Source of the DNA: UBA4363 sp002393965
GTDB lineage: Bacteria; Bacteroidota; Bacteroidia; Bacteroidales; Paludibacteraceae
Direction: 5' to 3'
DNA: 55,051 nucleotides
Assembly: GCA_946542925.1 (NCBI GenBank)
Contig: CAMNLA010000026.1
Location: 1 to 55,051, forward strand
A program made the position numbers and the translations under genes. How positions within the stretch are numbered: position 1 is the stretch's first letter; each line of letters begins with the position of its first letter. The notes below the pieces were generated by a model. The model saw only the letters and a list, made by a program, of their open reading frames with translations, made no database searches and was not told the origin of the DNA. Below, piece by piece: positions 41,324 to 50,978 of the stretch.

Positions 41324-43978
41324 ATGGGACAGCAAAAAAAGACGAGTGACTCTATGAAACAAAAAGAAACTCCAATGATGCGACAATTCAATGAGATGAA
41401 GCGTCAGCATCCAGATGCCTTGTTGCTGTTCCGAGTAGGAGATTTTTATGAAACGTACTGTGATGATGCTCTGAAAGCGTCGGAGATACTCGGAATTACG
41501 CTGACAAGACGTTCAAATGGGAGCAGTACGCAGAGTTCTTCCACTGAGATGGCCGGATTTCCCCATCATGCATTGGATACCTACCTTCCTAAATTAGTGA
41601 GAGCCGGTCTTCGTGTAGCCATATGCGATCAACTGGAAGATCCCAAGCAGACAAAAACATTAGTCAAACGAGGAATTACAGAATTAATAACTCCAGGGGT
41701 TTCCATCAATGACAATGTACTGGATTATAAGGAAAATAATTTTCTGACAGCCATACATATCGATAATACAATTCATGGTATAGCTTTTTTGGATATATCA
41801 ACCGGTGAATTTCTGACTGCGGAAGGAACTGCCGAGTATATAGAGAAACTATTGAATAGCATGCGTCCAAAAGAGGTCTTGCATGAACGCTCGAAACGCA
41901 GTCGTTTCCGTGAGTTATTCGGGGATAAATGGCTGACGTATGAACAAGAAGACTGGGTCTATACGGAAGAAGCTGCAAAAGATCGTCTCTTGCGTCATTT
42001 CGAGACGAAAAACCTGAAAGGATTCGGTGTTGAGAAACTGAAGCATGGAATTATAGCCGCAGGAGCCATACTATATTATCTGGATCATACGCATCATGAT
42101 CATATTGCACATATCCAATCTTTGAGTCGCATTGAAGAAGATCATTATGTCTGGCTGGACCAGTTTACTGTGCGTAATCTGGAATTATATGGCAGTCGGA
42201 ATGAAGAAGCGATGACTTTGCTGGATGTGATAGACAAAACGACCACCCCGATGGGTGCAAGACTATTGAAGCGTTGGTTAGCCTTTCCATTAAAAAATCC
42301 CAAAAGCATCAATGATCGTCTGCATATTGTCCAATATATATTGGACAATGCTGAGCTTCAAAATGTTCTTCATGAGCAGCTATCACTGATAGGAGATATG
42401 GAGCGAATTACGACAAAGGTTGCTGTCGGTCGAGTTTCGCCTCGGGAAGTCGTACAATTGAAAGTCGCTCTAAATGCTATGGAGCCTATCAAACGTGCTC
42501 TCACAGATTCGAATAATGAGATTCTTCGCCATTACGGAGAGCAAATAGATCTATGTGAATCCATTCGGGAGCGGATAGAGCAGGAAGTCAATCAAGACGC
42601 TCCGGCATTAGTGAATAAGGGTAATGTTATCAAGTCGGGATTCTGTGCAGAACTTGATGAACTAAGATATATTGCTTTTTCAGGAAAAGATTATCTGAAA
42701 AAAATAGAAGAGCGGGAATCAGAAATTACCGGTATTCCAAGTTTGAAAATAGGTTTCAATAATGTTTTCGGATATTATATAGAAGTACGCAATACACATA
42801 AAGATAAAGTTCCAGAGACATGGATACGAAAACAGACCCTTGTAAGCGCAGAACGATATATTACTCAGGAACTGAAGGAATACGAAGAAAAAATATTGGG
42901 TGCACAAGACAGGATCGATGAACTCGAAGGACGTCTGTTCAGAGAGTTGATAGAGACCTTAGCAGGATATATTTCGTCCTTTCAGGTCAACTGTGGCCTT
43001 TTGGCAAAGATTGACTGTCTGCTATCTTTCTCGTATGTTTCTCAAAGTAACCGATATGTGTGTCCTGACGTTAATGACGGTCTTGAGATAGATATCAGAC
43101 AAGGGCGTCATCCTGTTATTGAGAAACGATTACCAATAGGTGAGAGTTACATCTCAAATGACGTATATCTGGATAATAAGACGCAACAAATCATGATGAT
43201 TACAGGACCCAATATGGCTGGAAAAAGTGCCTTGCTCCGTCAGACGGCCTTAATTGTTCTGATGGCACAGATCGGTTGTTTCGTTCCTGCAGAATCTGCG
43301 AAGATAGGGGTTGTTGATAAAATTTTTACACGTGTCGGAGCCAGTGATAACATCTCGCTTGGAGAGAGTACATTCATGGTTGAGATGAATGAAGCGGCAT
43401 CTATTCTTAACAACATCAGCGAGAGAAGTCTGATCCTGTTTGATGAGTTAGGGAGAGGGACCAGTACTTATGATGGAATATCCATCGCATGGTCAATTGT
43501 AGAATACATCTACAATCACCCGACAGCCAAAGCCAAGACGCTGTTTGCAACTCATTATCATGAACTCAATGAGATGGCGAACATCTATGATCGCGTTAAA
43601 AACTATAATGTGCAAGTTAAGGAAGTAGGAGGAAAAGTTATTTTTCTTCGAAAACTAGCGAAAGGAGGAAGTGAGCATTCGTTTGGTATTCACGTAGCAA
43701 AATTGGCAGGTATGCCAAGTTCGATTATCAAACGTGCAAATGAAATATTGGAACAATTGGAAAAGGAGAATTCCAGGACAGGAACATCATTGCAGACTTC
43801 AGTAGAAAAAGTAAATAAATCACAAGAGGCTTATCAATTAAGTTTTTTTCAATTAGATGATCCTGTCTTGAAAAGTATCCGAGATGAGATTCTCAATATA
43901 GAAATTAATGAACTTACTCCCTTGGATGCGTTGAATAAACTGAATGAGATAAAGAAAATCGTTTCCGGAAAGAGTTGA
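41324..43978 (+). CDS. mutS: DNA mismatch repair protein MutS
   Basis: An 884-residue mismatch sensor ATPase. The mismatch-reading motif is FYETY near residue 45 (Phe-x-Glu). Connector, lever and clamp domains follow. The ATPase has Walker A TGPNMAGKSALLRQ, Walker B LILFDELGRGTSTYDG and the dimerisation HYHELNEM segment. A C-terminal helical part is present. It starts 9 bp after folB and is noticeably AT-richer than genes to its left, especially at third codon positions. The in-frame ATG at 41354 is a less likely start. Confidence 0.97.
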   Translation: MGQQKKTSDSMKQKETPMMRQFNEMKRQHPDALLLFRVGDFYETYCDDALKASEILGITLTRRSNGSSTQSSSTEMAGFPHHALDTYLPKLVRAGLRVAICDQLEDPKQTKTLVKRGITELITPGVSINDNVLDYKENNFLTAIHIDNTIHGIAFLDISTGEFLTAEGTAEYIEKLLNSMRPKEVLHERSKRSRFRELFGDKWLTYEQEDWVYTEEAAKDRLLRHFETKNLKGFGVEKLKHGIIAAGAILYYLDHTHHDHIAHIQSLSRIEEDHYVWLDQFTVRNLELYGSRNEEAMTLLDVIDKTTTPMGARLLKRWLAFPLKNPKSINDRLHIVQYILDNAELQNVLHEQLSLIGDMERITTKVAVGRVSPREVVQLKVALNAMEPIKRALTDSNNEILRHYGEQIDLCESIRERIEQEVNQDAPALVNKGNVIKSGFCAELDELRYIAFSGKDYLKKIEERESEITGIPSLKIGFNNVFGYYIEVRNTHKDKVPETWIRKQTLVSAERYITQELKEYEEKILGAQDRIDELEGRLFRELIETLAGYISSFQVNCGLLAKIDCLLSFSYVSQSNRYVCPDVNDGLEIDIRQGRHPVIEKRLPIGESYISNDVYLDNKTQQIMMITGPNMAGKSALLRQTALIVLMAQIGCFVPAESAKIGVVDKIFTRVGASDNISLGESTFMVEMNEAASILNNISERSLILFDELGRGTSTYDGISIAWSIVEYIYNHPTAKAKTLFATHYHELNEMANIYDRVKNYNVQVKEVGGKVIFLRKLAKGGSEHSFGIHVAKLAGMPSSIIKRANEILEQLEKENSRTGTSLQTSVEKVNKSQEAYQLSFFQLDDPVLKSIRDEILNIEINELTPLDALNKLNEIKKIVSGKS

Positions 43979-43992
43979 TTATTCTTCTTTTT

Positions 43993-44439
43993 TCAACGAA
44001 TTGGTCGTTCGGGAATGCTCAAAAGATGTTTCAATTCGGAATTGGAATAGGTGATAATGCATGTATGATTCGCAAAATTTCCTGTTGCTTTGATTGAAAA
44101 GGAGAGTCCTGCTTTATATGTGAGAGAAAGAACGGACTTCATGGTTGAGTTAATGGATGAGAAGAATCCATAGGAAAAATTATCCCGAAATGCATTGCAG
44201 AAAGCATCATCAACAATCATGAAATCCTCATTAAGGGTAAAATTCATTGTTAAAGATGTGTCAATGGAATAGGGTGCTAAAGTAATAGCTTCATTAACTT
44301 CCTGAGGCAGATTCTGATTTGTTGTTTCAATGTATGATTTCAATGAATCCAATGTGATGGATTGAATATCAGTTGCGCTTTGAGAAAAAACAGAAATCGA
44401 AAGAATCCATATTGAACATATAAGAAAAAAATATTTCAT
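43993..44439 (-). CDS. Small secreted protein of unknown function
   Basis: I set the start at ATG 44439 (148 residues) because a clean signal peptide begins there (MKYFFLICSIWILSISVFSQ); the open frame extends 15 codons further up. The mature part (SATDIQSITLDSLKSYIETT) is a small alpha/beta domain with hydroxyl-rich strands (FSYGFFSSINSTMKSVLSLT) and an even hydrophobic pattern near the C-terminus (FANHTCIITYSNSELKHLL). No family is recognised. It lies 140 bp after glmS, on the same strand. Confidence 0.7.
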   Translation of the reverse strand: MKYFFLICSIWILSISVFSQSATDIQSITLDSLKSYIETTNQNLPQEVNEAITLAPYSIDTSLTMNFTLNEDFMIVDDAFCNAFRDNFSYGFFSSINSTMKSVLSLTYKAGLSFSIKATGNFANHTCIITYSNSELKHLLSIPERPIR

Positions 44440-44579
44440 TTTTTTCAGAAATGTTTTTAAGTAAGTATAGGAAGAATAAGGCAACTATTTTCTTAACATA
44501 ATAGTTTTAAAATCTCATATATTATTCTTTCTTTTGTTGTATTTGGATTGGATGATTGGGATTGGAGATTTCTAATTGT

Positions 44580-46424
44580 TTATTCTACAGTGACAGATTT
44601 TGCCAGATTTCGTGGTTGATCAACATTGCATTCCTTGGCTATGGCAATATGGTATGCCAGCAATTGGAGTGGGATAGATGCCAATAATGGAACAAAGCAT
44701 TCTTCTGTTTCAGGAATGGAGATACAGAAGTCAGATAATTTACGGACCTCACGATCTCCTTGAGTAATGATTGAGAATACTCGTCCTTTTCTTGCTTTCA
44801 CCTCTTGAATATTGGAAAGAGTCTTCTCGTATATACCTTTGTGCGGAGCTATGAACACAACTGGCATTTCTGCATCAATAAGTGCGATAGGTCCATGTTT
44901 CATTTCTGCAGCAGGATACCCTTCTGCATGAATGTATGAAATCTCTTTCAATTTAAGGGCACCTTCCAAGGCAACAGGATAATTATAACCGCGACCGAGA
45001 TAGATAAAGTTCTTTGCGTAAGTAAAGATTGGAGCTATTTGTTTTATTTTGGCATTCGTAGCGAGAGTTTTTTCCATTTTTTCAGGAATTTCCGCCAACT
45101 CATGAATCAATCGTTTATATAAATCATCTTCTATGGTTTTCTTGAGTCGTGCAATCGTCAACGTCATTAGTGCCAGAACAGTTACCTGTGCTGTAAATGC
45201 CTTTGTAGAAGCAACACCTATTTCTGGTCCGACATGCGTATATGTTCCAGAATCCGTATTGCGAGGAATGGAAGAGCCGACAACATTGCAGATTCCATAT
45301 ACAAAAGCACCTGATTTTTTTGCAAGTTCTATTGCAGCCAATGTATCTGCAGTTTCTCCAGACTGGGATATGGCAATTACAATATCATCTTTATGAATAA
45401 TCGGATTTCTGTATCTGAATTCAGATGCGTACTCAACTTCAACAGGAATCCGACAGAATTCTTCAATCAAGTATTCTCCAATAAGACCAGCATGCCAAGA
45501 CGTACCACATGCTACAATGATAATACGTTTTGCATTGATAAATTTTTCCTTATTGTCGATTATCCCTGCCAAAGAAACTCTATTACGGTCAACGTTGATT
45601 CGTCCTCGCATTGCTTCGGCAATGCGTCGAGGCTGTTCATATATCTCCTTAAGCATGAAATGAGGAAATCCACCACGCTCCAATTCGTTGAGAGACATTT
45701 CAATTTCTTTAACAACGGGAGTTGTTTCTACATCGGATATTGTTTTGATGTGTATTTCTTCATTACGTGTAATGACAGCTACTTCCTGATCATTCAGGTA
45801 GATGACTTTTTTTGTGTATTCAACAATAGGAGTAGCATCAGAGGCTAAAAAAAACTCTCCATCACCAACTCCAATCACAAGAGGGGAGGCTTTTCGTGCA
45901 GCAACAATCTGATTGGTGTTCCCTTTCTCAACTACTGCGATGGCATAGGCACCGATTACTTGGGTTAATGCAAGTTGCACAGCACGCTGAAGATCCACCT
46001 TGTTGGTTGTTTTTATGTATTCAATCAGTTGAACTAGAACTTCAGTATCTGTATCACTTTGAAATTCAAAGCCTCGTTTTATTAAGTCCTTTTTAATTAT
46101 GGCATAGTTTTCAATGATGCCATTATGAATTATTGCTAAGGATTTTGACTGTGAATAATGCGGATGAGCATTCACATCATTGGGTTCACCATGTGTGGCC
46201 CATCGAGTGTGAGCAATACCTACGGTACCAGAGATATCCTTATCCTTTGTGAATGACTCAAGATCATCTACTTTCCCTTTTGTTTTATAGACGTTAATAT
46301 TGCCTTCAGCATTTACTAAAGCAACACCTGCTGAATCGTAACCTCTATATTCCAGCCTGTGAAGACCCTTAATTAGTATTGGATAAGCTTCTTTGTTTCC
46401 TATATAGCCAACGATTCCACACAT
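44580..46424 (-). CDS. glmS: Glutamine-fructose-6-phosphate aminotransferase (isomerizing)
   Basis: A 614-residue enzyme that makes glucosamine 6-phosphate, the first committed step to peptidoglycan and LPS amino sugars. The N-terminal glutaminase begins MCGIVGYIG with Cys2 as nucleophile. Two SIS sugar isomerase domains follow (VACGTSWHAGLIGEYLIEEF, SQSGETADTLAAIELAKKSG; then YLGRGYNYPVALEGALKLKE). The C-terminus LAKSVTVE is typical. It begins 12 bp after the fused carbamoyl phosphate synthase, so the two share a transcript. No glmS ribozyme is seen in the 12-bp gap. Confidence 0.97.
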   Translation of the reverse strand: MCGIVGYIGNKEAYPILIKGLHRLEYRGYDSAGVALVNAEGNINVYKTKGKVDDLESFTKDKDISGTVGIAHTRWATHGEPNDVNAHPHYSQSKSLAIIHNGIIENYAIIKKDLIKRGFEFQSDTDTEVLVQLIEYIKTTNKVDLQRAVQLALTQVIGAYAIAVVEKGNTNQIVAARKASPLVIGVGDGEFFLASDATPIVEYTKKVIYLNDQEVAVITRNEEIHIKTISDVETTPVVKEIEMSLNELERGGFPHFMLKEIYEQPRRIAEAMRGRINVDRNRVSLAGIIDNKEKFINAKRIIIVACGTSWHAGLIGEYLIEEFCRIPVEVEYASEFRYRNPIIHKDDIVIAISQSGETADTLAAIELAKKSGAFVYGICNVVGSSIPRNTDSGTYTHVGPEIGVASTKAFTAQVTVLALMTLTIARLKKTIEDDLYKRLIHELAEIPEKMEKTLATNAKIKQIAPIFTYAKNFIYLGRGYNYPVALEGALKLKEISYIHAEGYPAAEMKHGPIALIDAEMPVVFIAPHKGIYEKTLSNIQEVKARKGRVFSIITQGDREVRKLSDFCISIPETEECFVPLLASIPLQLLAYHIAIAKECNVDQPRNLAKSVTVE

Positions 46425-46436
46425 AGACTTTACGAT

Positions 46437-49400
46437 TTAAATAGATTTGTATTCATCCCAATGTTTAATCTGTATTCCATTTTCATTCATTTTACAGAAT
46501 GCTTTTATAAAAGCAGAAGCCAGACGAGCATTTGTAATCAATGGAATATTAAAATCAATGGCACTGCGACGAATCTTGTATCCATTTGAAAGTTCTTGTT
46601 TTGTCAGATTTTTTGGAATATTGATAACAAGATCAAACTGTTTGTTTTCAATCATTTCCAGCACTTTAAGATTGCACTCCTTGTCATCCGGCCAACCAAC
46701 TAATTTGCTATGGATTCCATTTTCCTCAAGGAATTTATGTGTTCCACCTGTTGTATAAAGGTTATATCCATTTTGTAATAAAAGAACACATGCATCAAGA
46801 AGGTCTACCTTAGATTTAACATCACCAGATGAAACCAAAATATCTTTTTGTGGGATTCGATAACCTACTGCAATCATAGATGTCAGCAATGCATCATCGA
46901 AATTAGATCCTAAACATCCGACTTCTCCAGTCGAAGCCATATCGACACCTAAGATTGGATCTGCCTTCTGAAGTCGTGTAAATGAGAATTGCGAAGCCTT
47001 AATTCCGACATAGTCTAAATCGAATTCTGACTTATTTGGGCGTTCTACTTCAATGCCCAACATAATCTTTGTCGCCAGTTCAATAAGGTTCAGTTTCAGT
47101 ATTTTAGACACAAATGGGAATGAACGAGATGCCCTCAGATTACATTCGATTACTTTGATATCGTTGTCCTTTGCCAAATATTGAATATTGAATGGTCCAG
47201 AAATATGAAGTTCCTTCGCAATTTTTCGAGAAATATTCTTTATTCGTCGAACTGTTTCAACATAAATCTTCTGTGGTGGAAATTGAATGGTAGCATCACC
47301 AGAATGAACACCAGCAAATTCAACGTGTTCGGAGATAGCGTACACGACCAATTCTCCGTTTTGAGCAACAGCGTCAAATTCAATTTCCTTTGCCTTCTCA
47401 ATAAATTGGGAAACCACAACTGGATGTTCTTGTGATACATCAGCAGCCAATCGCAGAAATTCTACGAGTTCTTCTGTATTGGAGCAAACGTTCATTGCAG
47501 CGCCAGAAAGAACGTATGAAGGGCGAACCAAAACAGGAAAACCGACATTATTTACAAAATTATTAATGTCGTCCATCGAAGTTAATTCAGACCAGCGAGG
47601 TTGATCTACTCCGATTCTGTCTAACATGGCAGAGAACTTGTGCCTGTCTTCTGCATTGTCAATATCTTTTGCTTGTGTTCCAAGAATTGGTACACCTGAA
47701 AGATCTAGTTTGACAGCAAGGTTATTTGGAATTTGTCCTCCAACAGAGACAATCACGCCATGTGGTTGTTCTAAATCAACGATATCTCGAACCCGTTCGT
47801 AGGAGAGTTCATCAAAATAGAGTCGGTCGCAAATGTCATAATCAGTAGATACCGTCTCAGGGTTATAGTTGATCATGACAGAACGCCATCCTTCCTGCCG
47901 TATGGTGTTAATTGTATTCACCGAACACCAGTCAAATTCCACTGAGGAACCAATGCGATATGCTCCTGAGCCTAGAACAATAACAGAGCGATGGTCTCCC
48001 GTGTATTGAACATCGTTTGATGTTCCGCAATAGGTGAGATATAGGTAGTTAGTTTGGGCAGGAAATTCTCCGGCCAAAGTATCTATCTGTTTGACGACCG
48101 GAATGATCCCTCTTTTAATTCGTTCGGAACGAATTGTATCTTTAGGCATTGTCTTGGTTTTGTAAACCAGGCGTCCAATTTGAAAATCAGAGAAACCAAT
48201 TTTCTTGGCATCTAAAAGAAGTTGAGATGGTAATTCTTCTTTATCGCTGTACTTCTCAATTTCATGGGAAGTATCAATAATATTTTTCAGTTTATAGAGG
48301 AACCATTTATCAATTTTCGTCAATTCGTGAATACGATCGACGGTATAATTTTGTTCTAAAGCCTGAGAGAGATAGAATACACGTTTGTCTGTCGGATCTG
48401 CCAGAGCATTGTCCAGATCGTTTGTATAAAGATTCTTGTTTGCCGCAAAACCATGCATTCCTTGTTGTATCATGCGAAGACCTTTTTGGAAAGCTTCTTC
48501 AAACGAACGACCGATGGACATGATTTCACCAACAGACTTCATCGAAGAACCGATCTCTCTGGACACACCATGGAACTTCGCAAGATCCCAACGAGGAATT
48601 TTTACAACTACATAGTCAAGGGCTGGTTCAAAAAATGCAGAAGTTGTCTTTGTTACAGAATTTTTCAATTCATACAGGCCATAGCCTAATCCCAACTTGG
48701 CAGCAACAAATGCAAGAGGATATCCCGTTGCCTTAGAGGCGAGGGCAGAGGAACGAGATAGCCGGGCATTGACTTCAATGACACGATAATCCTCGGATTG
48801 TGGGTCGAAAGCATATTGAACATTACATTCTCCTACGATGCCAATATGTCTGACAATATTGATGGCAATCTGGCGTAACTTGTGATATTCGTGGTTCGAC
48901 AAGGTCTGAGATGGTGCCACGACTATAGATTCTCCGGTATGAATCCCGAGAGGATCAAAGTTTTCCATATTACAAACTGTAATACAATTGTCGTATTTGT
49001 CTCGAACCACTTCATATTCAATTTCTTTCCATCCCTTCAATGATTTTTCAATCAGTAATTGAGGTGAATAGGTGAGAGCTTTTTCTGCCAAAGATTGTAA
49101 TTCTTCTTCATTATTGCAGAATCCAGACCCTAAACCTCCTAAGGCATAGGCAGCTCGAATAATGACTGGATATCCCAAATCTTTTGCCGCCTTGTGAGCA
49201 TCTTCTAGATTATCAACTGCAACAGAACGGATAGTCTTAACATTGATTTCGTTTAGACGTTCTACAAAATTCTCTCGATCTTCGGTGTCAATGATAGCTT
49301 GAACAGGGGTTCCTAACACCTTTACGTTGTTCTTTTCGAGCACTTTGTTCCGATAGAGCGCTACCCCACAATTCAATGCTGTTTGTCCACCAAAGGAAAG

Positions 49401-50759
49401 CAGGATTCCGTCTGGTTTTTCTCTTTCAATAACTTTCTCGACAAAATATGGTGTCACCGGAAGAAAGTATATTTTGTCTGCAATACCGGCAGATGTCTGT
49501 ACGGTAGCGATATTCGGGTTGATAAGAACAGTTTCTATTTTCTCTTCACGCAGGGCTTTGAGTGCCTGTGATCCCGAATAGTCAAATTCACCGGCTTCGC
49601 CGATTTTCAAGGCTCCTGAACCCAATAATAAGACCTTCTGAGGTTTCTTCACAGCCTCTGCTTCTCCTCCGCTCAGATTTATTTTACCTGTCTTAACCGT
49701 TTCCAAGAATGAGTCGAACAAAAATTCCGTATCAGTCGGACCGGACGCAGCTTCCGGGTGAAATTGCGCTGAGAAGAATGGTTTGTTCTTATGACGTATT
49801 CCTTCGTTAGTGTTGTCATTTAAGTTGATGAATAATGGTTCCCAATCAGCAGGAATCGATTCATTATCAACAGCATATCCATGGTTTTGCGAAGTGATGA
49901 AACACCGGTTGGTTCCTTTCATTATTACCGGCTGGTTGTGTCCGCGATGTCCGTATTTTAGTTTGAACGTTTTGGCACCAGCAGCGATGGATAGCAACTG
50001 ATTTCCAAGACAAATACCAAAAATTGGCTTGTCCATTTCCATTGCTTTCCGAATATGGGTGATAGTTGCCTGACATTGTTGAGGATCTCCTGGGCCGTTG
50101 GAAATGAAGAGGCCATCGTATTCCAATGTATTGAAATCATAATCCCATGGAACTCGGATAACCGTCGTATCACGTTGGAGAAGACATCGAATAATATTGT
50201 GTTTTACACCACAATCCACCAATACGATTTTGTATTTTCCAGTCCCATACGTAACAACCTCATTACAGGAGACTTTCTCCACCCAATTGATTTTTGTAGT
50301 ATCGATAAAGTCAACAGGTTGGTCGTCAAACTCGATTTTTGCCTTCATCGCACCATATTCGCGAATTATTTTTGTCAGGGCTCTGGTATCAACACCGAAT
50401 ATGGCTGGAATCTTATTTTCTTTTAACCAGTCAGCCAAAGAACGTGTCGCATCCCAATGACTATATTCAAACGAATAATCGGAAACAACCAAGCCTTTAA
50501 CATGGATAGTTTCCGATTCAAGAGATGAAGAAAGATGATTCTTTATTTCATCAGCCGGCACACCATAATTACCAACCAGAGGAAAGGTGATCGTTAAAAT
50601 CTGACCTGCATAGGAAGGATCGGTGAGAGACTCGGGATAACCGACCATAGCAGTGTTGAAAACAATTTCACCGGCAGTAGATTTTTCATATCCGAATGAA
50701 TGACCTGTGAATACGGTACCATTTTCAAGGACCAACTTGACTGACTTAAACTCGTTCAT
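46437..50759 (-). CDS. Fused glutamine-dependent carbamoyl phosphate synthase (CarA-CarB)
   Basis: One uninterrupted 1440-codon frame (start ATG 50759; a GTG codon just upstream would add one residue). Residues 1-350 are the small subunit: N-terminal CPSase domain, then class I glutaminase with nucleophile Cys250 in FGICLGNQ and the His334/Glu336 pair in FHPE. A short linker (about 352-374, KTGKINLSGGEAEAVKKP) leads to the large subunit: ATP-grasp 1 from KVLLLGSGALKIGEAGEFDY, ATP-grasp 2 from SVIVLGSGAYRIGSSVEFDW, and a MGS-like regulatory domain at the end. Features such as DKWFLYKLKNI recall eukaryotic CAD/CPS1. Product feeds pyrimidine and arginine synthesis. Usual bacterial enzymes are two proteins. 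Confidence 0.93.
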   Translation of the reverse strand: MNEFKSVKLVLENGTVFTGHSFGYEKSTAGEIVFNTAMVGYPESLTDPSYAGQILTITFPLVGNYGVPADEIKNHLSSSLESETIHVKGLVVSDYSFEYSHWDATRSLADWLKENKIPAIFGVDTRALTKIIREYGAMKAKIEFDDQPVDFIDTTKINWVEKVSCNEVVTYGTGKYKIVLVDCGVKHNIIRCLLQRDTTVIRVPWDYDFNTLEYDGLFISNGPGDPQQCQATITHIRKAMEMDKPIFGICLGNQLLSIAAGAKTFKLKYGHRGHNQPVIMKGTNRCFITSQNHGYAVDNESIPADWEPLFINLNDNTNEGIRHKNKPFFSAQFHPEAASGPTDTEFLFDSFLETVKTGKINLSGGEAEAVKKPQKVLLLGSGALKIGEAGEFDYSGSQALKALREEKIETVLINPNIATVQTSAGIADKIYFLPVTPYFVEKVIEREKPDGILLSFGGQTALNCGVALYRNKVLEKNNVKVLGTPVQAIIDTEDRENFVERLNEINVKTIRSVAVDNLEDAHKAAKDLGYPVIIRAAYALGGLGSGFCNNEEELQSLAEKALTYSPQLLIEKSLKGWKEIEYEVVRDKYDNCITVCNMENFDPLGIHTGESIVVAPSQTLSNHEYHKLRQIAINIVRHIGIVGECNVQYAFDPQSEDYRVIEVNARLSRSSALASKATGYPLAFVAAKLGLGYGLYELKNSVTKTTSAFFEPALDYVVVKIPRWDLAKFHGVSREIGSSMKSVGEIMSIGRSFEEAFQKGLRMIQQGMHGFAANKNLYTNDLDNALADPTDKRVFYLSQALEQNYTVDRIHELTKIDKWFLYKLKNIIDTSHEIEKYSDKEELPSQLLLDAKKIGFSDFQIGRLVYKTKTMPKDTIRSERIKRGIIPVVKQIDTLAGEFPAQTNYLYLTYCGTSNDVQYTGDHRSVIVLGSGAYRIGSSVEFDWCSVNTINTIRQEGWRSVMINYNPETVSTDYDICDRLYFDELSYERVRDIVDLEQPHGVIVSVGGQIPNNLAVKLDLSGVPILGTQAKDIDNAEDRHKFSAMLDRIGVDQPRWSELTSMDDINNFVNNVGFPVLVRPSYVLSGAAMNVCSNTEELVEFLRLAADVSQEHPVVVSQFIEKAKEIEFDAVAQNGELVVYAISEHVEFAGVHSGDATIQFPPQKIYVETVRRIKNISRKIAKELHISGPFNIQYLAKDNDIKVIECNLRASRSFPFVSKILKLNLIELATKIMLGIEVERPNKSEFDLDYVGIKASQFSFTRLQKADPILGVDMASTGEVGCLGSNFDDALLTSMIAVGYRIPQKDILVSSGDVKSKVDLLDACVLLLQNGYNLYTTGGTHKFLEENGIHSKLVGWPDDKECNLKVLEMIENKQFDLVINIPKNLTKQELSNGYKIRRSAIDFNIPLITNARLASAFIKAFCKMNENGIQIKHWDEYKSI

Positions 50760-50788
50760 CACTAAAACTGAATGATTATTTCAGACGA

Positions 50789-50820
50789 CAAAAATAATCA
50801 TTTTTGCCGATGATGCCAAT
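50789..50820 (-). promoter_or_regulatory. Promoter of the carAB-glmS operon
   Basis: Minus-strand TATTTTTG (50796-50789) matches TAnnTTTG. ATTG (50820-50817), 20 bp upstream, is a three-of-four -33. It lies 30 bp before the start at 50759. Nothing further is seen in the divergent 216-bp gap apart from AT-rich sequence. Confidence 0.6.
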
Positions 50821-50978
50821 TAAATGTCGTTGTTTATATAGCGATACATATAAAAGATATGAGTGTCAGTTCTTTTAATTCTTTCCCCTTGATTCGACTA
50901 TCTTAATAATCCTTATTTTCACATATACATACATTGGAAAATAGTTATATTTACAAAAAATAATAGGAGACTAAATCA

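Noticed and set aside
46425..46436. A glmS ribozyme upstream of glmS
   Set aside because: The gap to the previous gene is 12 bp, far too short, and the element is typical of Bacillota.
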